Shown here piece by piece: positions 21,496 through 24,329 of a stretch of DNA of 24,329 nucleotides. Under the pieces are notes generated by a model that had not been told where the DNA came from, made no database searches, and saw only the letters and a program-made list of their open reading frames with translations. Numbering within the stretch: position 1 is the first letter of the stretch; every line of letters starts with the position of its first letter. The DNA is taken from positions 1 through 24,329 of the forward strand of contig CAYQOU010000060.1 of NCBI GenBank assembly GCA_964419255.1. Reading direction: 5' to 3'. This DNA comes from CAZPHU01 sp964419255. Lineage in GTDB: Bacteria > Fibrobacterota > Chitinivibrionia > Chitinivibrionales > CAYFVL01. The translations under genes and the position numbers were made by a program.

Positions 21496-24291
21496 ATGGC
21501 CATAAAAAAAGAATCAACTCCAAAACAGGCGCATTTTACCTCGAAAAACTTCGCCGAGGGCGAGGTTAAGATCGGTAAGATTCTGGAGAATCTGGAGCGT
21601 ACGATCCTGCCGGTGGGCACCCAGATAGGAAAATATCGGATAATTGAGGAAATCGACAGGGGAGGAATGGCTGTTGTCTACAAGGCAACCCAGCTTGATC
21701 TCAACCGGATTGTCGCCCTGAAGGTATTACCGGCAAATGTGACGATAAACCGGCGGTTTGTGGAACGATTTTTATCGGAAGCACATGCGGTCGCCAGACT
21801 CAATCACCCCAACATCGTCAGTATCCATGAAGTCTCCATGGAGAATAATACCTATTATCTGGCGATGGATTATGTAGACGGAAAAAATCTTTACTACTAT
21901 CTGCACGAGAACAAGCCCAAGCTGGTGGAGGTTTTGGAGATAGTTGTTCAGCTTGCCGATGCACTCAGTTATGCTCACGAGCAGAAAATTATCCACCGTG
22001 ATCTGAAGCTCAACAATGTTATCATGGATCATGGAAAGCGGCCTCTGCTGATCGATTTCGGACTGGCCAAAGCGCTGGAAGAAGACGATGGGGTAAATAC
22101 CCGCACCGGCGAGATAATGGGTTCGCCGGCGTATATGGCACCTGAGCGGCTGCTGGGATACAGGGCAGATCTGAGGAGCGATATCTGTTCTCTCGGAATC
22201 ATGCTCTATGAGATGCTCACCTTTAAGAATCCGTATCTTGATCCACGAAGTATTCATCAGACGACGCTCAATGTGCTGGAGTCGCGGCCGGTTACTCCGC
22301 GCAAGTTGATGCCCTGGCTGCCGGTGGAGGTGGAGTGTATCACCCTCAAGGCGCTGAGTTATGATCCGGATGACCGGTATCAGACTATGGCCGATTTCAA
22401 GGATGACATTGTTCGCTACCAGCGTGGGGAACGGGTCAGTGTAAAAGCACCTTCAGTCTTTTCCCAGGTGAGCCATTTTATACGCCGCCTGTGGGCACCC
22501 ATTGCCATCGGGGCGACGATTATCTTCTTTCTGATGGTTTTGGCTGCATTTCAGCTGTCACAATCGCGCAAGGAGCAGTGGCGCTGGAGGCTGATACAGA
22601 CCCACACATTCGAAAGCCGGGAGCAGTTATCCGACTGGTCAGTCCTCGACAAGAGCCGTCATGATTCGGGATCTCAATGGAAAGTAGCGGACGGAAAATT
22701 GAGAATCGATGGGAACCGGCACACCTCGATACGGTTGAACCGGCCATTTACCCGTGATTTGCGATTCGAATTCGATGTTATCAGTCCCGATAAGAATTTC
22801 TTCGGTTTTGGTTTTTTCATGTGCGGTAATTCTCTGGAAAACAGCTATACTTTCCGCATTCATTCGGGGCCGGATGGCTTGTCGGGAATAACCTCTCCCG
22901 GATCCGATTTCCTTCATTACTCATATGATCCTTTGACCTTTCCCGCATCCAACAGATATCATGTCATCGTGGAAAAGGTGGATCATACCTTTACCTTCAA
23001 GCTCAACGGAATCGTGGTCGCTCAATTCTCCGATCACATGCTGAATCTGGGAAAGAATCATCAAAGGGTGGGATTTTACTCCGATGGAGGAACCTATGTA
23101 GTCGATAATTTCCACATCTTTCGACGTTCCGTACCGATGCTTGCCTCTCCGACGATTGTTGCCGACCGTTTCCGGGAGCATGGTGATCATAAAACGGCGT
23201 ACAATGAGTATCGTGAACTCCTGCTCGACTTTTCCAACGATCAGATTGTCAGGAAAATAAATATCAATATGGCCGACTGTCTGGTGAGGATGGGAAGAAA
23301 TGAGGAGGCGGACAGTCTGCTGGGTGTTCCGGCGTTGCAGATCGGTAAGGATGATGATATTCTGGCGAGGCGATTTTTCCTGGAGGGGAAAAATTATCAG
23401 GGCTGGGGAAAGAGTGATCGTGCAGACAGTATGTTCCGGCTGTTGAGAATGCGGTTTCCGGCCCATTCCATCAATCGCTATGTTGCGGTAAGCCAGCTCG
23501 AGCAGGCCGATCAGCTTCTCAAATCGGGAGAGTATGATCTGGCGGAAGAAAAAATAATCCAGACTGTTTGGGATTACCCCGAACTGCGGTTTCTCTGTGG
23601 ACGATACCACATACGAATACTTGAGTATCTGATAAAGACAAAGAGTGTGGAGGGCGCCCTGGCTGTAGCCGACAGAATTTCGCAGCTGTATGAAGGATTG
23701 GATGGTATTATCTCGGAGGCTAGAATTCTCCTGGGTAAAATGTATCTGGGGAACAAAACCAAGTATAAAGGAATAGATTATCTGAACAGATCCATAGCTA
23801 CTATCGAGCGGTCACTTCCCATCTGGAAGGGATGGTGGGTGCTTGCAGAAGTCTATGAGTATGATCGCAGAGTGGCTGATGCCTTGTCTATTTACGATAA
23901 AATCCAGAAGGAGTGCCCGGAAAATGTACCCATCTCCTGGATGGCACGGATAAAGACAGCGGAGCTGGCAATTATTCGTAACAGTATCGATTCGCGTGAC
24001 TCGATTCTCAATCAGGTTATCAAAAGGGAGCATCCGTTTGCCTTGCCCCGCCTGGTGGCGTCATTGTATACGCAGGATATCGATAAGCAGCAGTTTGCCC
24101 GTCAGTGGCAGAATCTGTTTCCCGGCGATAAAATGTATCTTTTCTACTGGGCACGTGCCGATATCTATCAGGGAAATGAAGAATCGGCGCGCAAGACCCT
24201 GAAGAAACTCCTTTCTAAACTGCCTTCCAAGACATGGGATCACCAGAAAGTATCACTTCTTATTCAATCCCTCGAATTCTCGGACAGCTGA
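21496..24291 (+). CDS. Transmembrane Hanks-type Ser/Thr protein kinase with lectin-like and TPR-like extracytoplasmic part
   Basis: The 931-residue protein starts with ~45 residues of leader, then a complete kinase domain (about 46-312): glycine loop DRGGMAVVYKA, ATP-anchoring Lys76 (VALKVL), catalytic loop HRDLKLNN with Asp169 (RD-type), DFGLA with Asp187, GSPAYMAPE and DIWSLG-like DICSLGIMLYEML. All key residues are present, so it should be active. A juxtamembrane stretch and one TM (about 334-354) lead outside the membrane. Residues about 367-548 form a concanavalin-like beta sandwich (TFESREQLSDWSV to YVVDNFHIF), as in DUF1080/LamG-type sugar-binding folds. The rest is helical TPR-like repeats (KTAYNEYRELL, AEEKII). 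The pattern suggests a sensor of a glycan or envelope ligand. The ATG at 21496 has no nearby ribosome site; GGGGGAG lies ~30 bases upstream. It is not visibly coupled to neighbours. Confidence 0.92.
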   Translation: MAIKKESTPKQAHFTSKNFAEGEVKIGKILENLERTILPVGTQIGKYRIIEEIDRGGMAVVYKATQLDLNRIVALKVLPANVTINRRFVERFLSEAHAVARLNHPNIVSIHEVSMENNTYYLAMDYVDGKNLYYYLHENKPKLVEVLEIVVQLADALSYAHEQKIIHRDLKLNNVIMDHGKRPLLIDFGLAKALEEDDGVNTRTGEIMGSPAYMAPERLLGYRADLRSDICSLGIMLYEMLTFKNPYLDPRSIHQTTLNVLESRPVTPRKLMPWLPVEVECITLKALSYDPDDRYQTMADFKDDIVRYQRGERVSVKAPSVFSQVSHFIRRLWAPIAIGATIIFFLMVLAAFQLSQSRKEQWRWRLIQTHTFESREQLSDWSVLDKSRHDSGSQWKVADGKLRIDGNRHTSIRLNRPFTRDLRFEFDVISPDKNFFGFGFFMCGNSLENSYTFRIHSGPDGLSGITSPGSDFLHYSYDPLTFPASNRYHVIVEKVDHTFTFKLNGIVVAQFSDHMLNLGKNHQRVGFYSDGGTYVVDNFHIFRRSVPMLASPTIVADRFREHGDHKTAYNEYRELLLDFSNDQIVRKININMADCLVRMGRNEEADSLLGVPALQIGKDDDILARRFFLEGKNYQGWGKSDRADSMFRLLRMRFPAHSINRYVAVSQLEQADQLLKSGEYDLAEEKIIQTVWDYPELRFLCGRYHIRILEYLIKTKSVEGALAVADRISQLYEGLDGIISEARILLGKMYLGNKTKYKGIDYLNRSIATIERSLPIWKGWWVLAEVYEYDRRVADALSIYDKIQKECPENVPISWMARIKTAELAIIRNSIDSRDSILNQVIKREHPFALPRLVASLYTQDIDKQQFARQWQNLFPGDKMYLFYWARADIYQGNEESARKTLKKLLSKLPSKTWDHQKVSLLIQSLEFSDS

Positions 24292-24293
24292 AG

Positions 24294-24315
24294 CAACCCA
24301 GGATAAAGCGGGTTG
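24294..24315 (+). terminator. Weak hairpin after the kinase gene
   Basis: CAACCC (24294-24299) can pair with GGGTTG (24310-24315) across a 10-base loop, directly after the TGA stop. No T-tract follows in the 14 bases that remain, so it may be a chance inverted repeat or a rho-type or processed end. Confidence 0.25.
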
Positions 24316-24329
24316 AGAACAGTTAACGC

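Overview
The window looks like the chromosome of a Gram-negative (diderm) bacterium of moderate G+C. It carries an outer-membrane-type polysaccharide export fragment, a Wzz/BY-kinase co-polymerase and dTDP-rhamnose genes, next to ordinary housekeeping genes. All genes read on the + strand. No rRNA, tRNA, transposase, phage gene or CRISPR array is visible. The mix (membrane Hanks-type kinase with TPRs, FecR/SLBB fusions, a PEP-CTERM-locus-type ATPase, a membrane-anchored DUF4388 protein, interspersed palindromes) suggests a large environmental genome, perhaps in or near the FCB group or Fibrobacterota. That placement is impression only; nothing in the window proves it.

Region 1 (1-6822) is a tightly packed envelope-polysaccharide operon: the C-terminus of an SLBB/Wza-like export protein, a MinD/ParA-type ATPase, an ExeA/PEP-CTERM-locus-type AAA ATPase, a 1072-residue Wzz + tyrosine-kinase protein with an unusual third membrane segment and a C-terminal NTF2-like domain, and an SLBB-FecR-LCP-like fusion. 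The last four genes overlap by one to four bases (TGATG or ATGA), so they are probably translationally coupled.

Region 2 (6823-10577) holds rfbD (rmlD) and rfbB (rmlB), enclosed by two diverged direct copies of a ~147-nt repeat that can fold into a long hairpin. A divergent GT9-like glycosyltransferase and a 234-nt intergenic leader with palindromes, a -10 box and a possible pseudoknot follow.

Region 3 (10578-16777) is an apparent operon: a membrane-anchored L,D-transpeptidase with an NTF2-like tail resembling that of the region 1 kinase, an 869-residue coiled-coil protein built of 31-residue repeats, and a full-length bifunctional (p)ppGpp synthetase/hydrolase (Rel).

Region 4 (16778-24329) holds a short membrane-anchored DUF4388 protein closed by a clear intrinsic terminator, ribose-phosphate pyrophosphokinase, a THUMP-like-domain methyltransferase that runs into a palindrome cluster, a VanZ-family protein overlapping a RluC-type pseudouridine synthase, and a transmembrane Ser/Thr kinase with an extracytoplasmic lectin-like fold and helical repeats.

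Taken together, the window links surface polysaccharide synthesis (regions 1 and 2) with peptidoglycan remodelling and stringent response (region 3). The strongest unusual points are the shared NTF2-like tails, the degenerate LCP fusion, the exact 31-residue coiled-coil repeat and the structured intergenic repeat around rfbD-rfbB.
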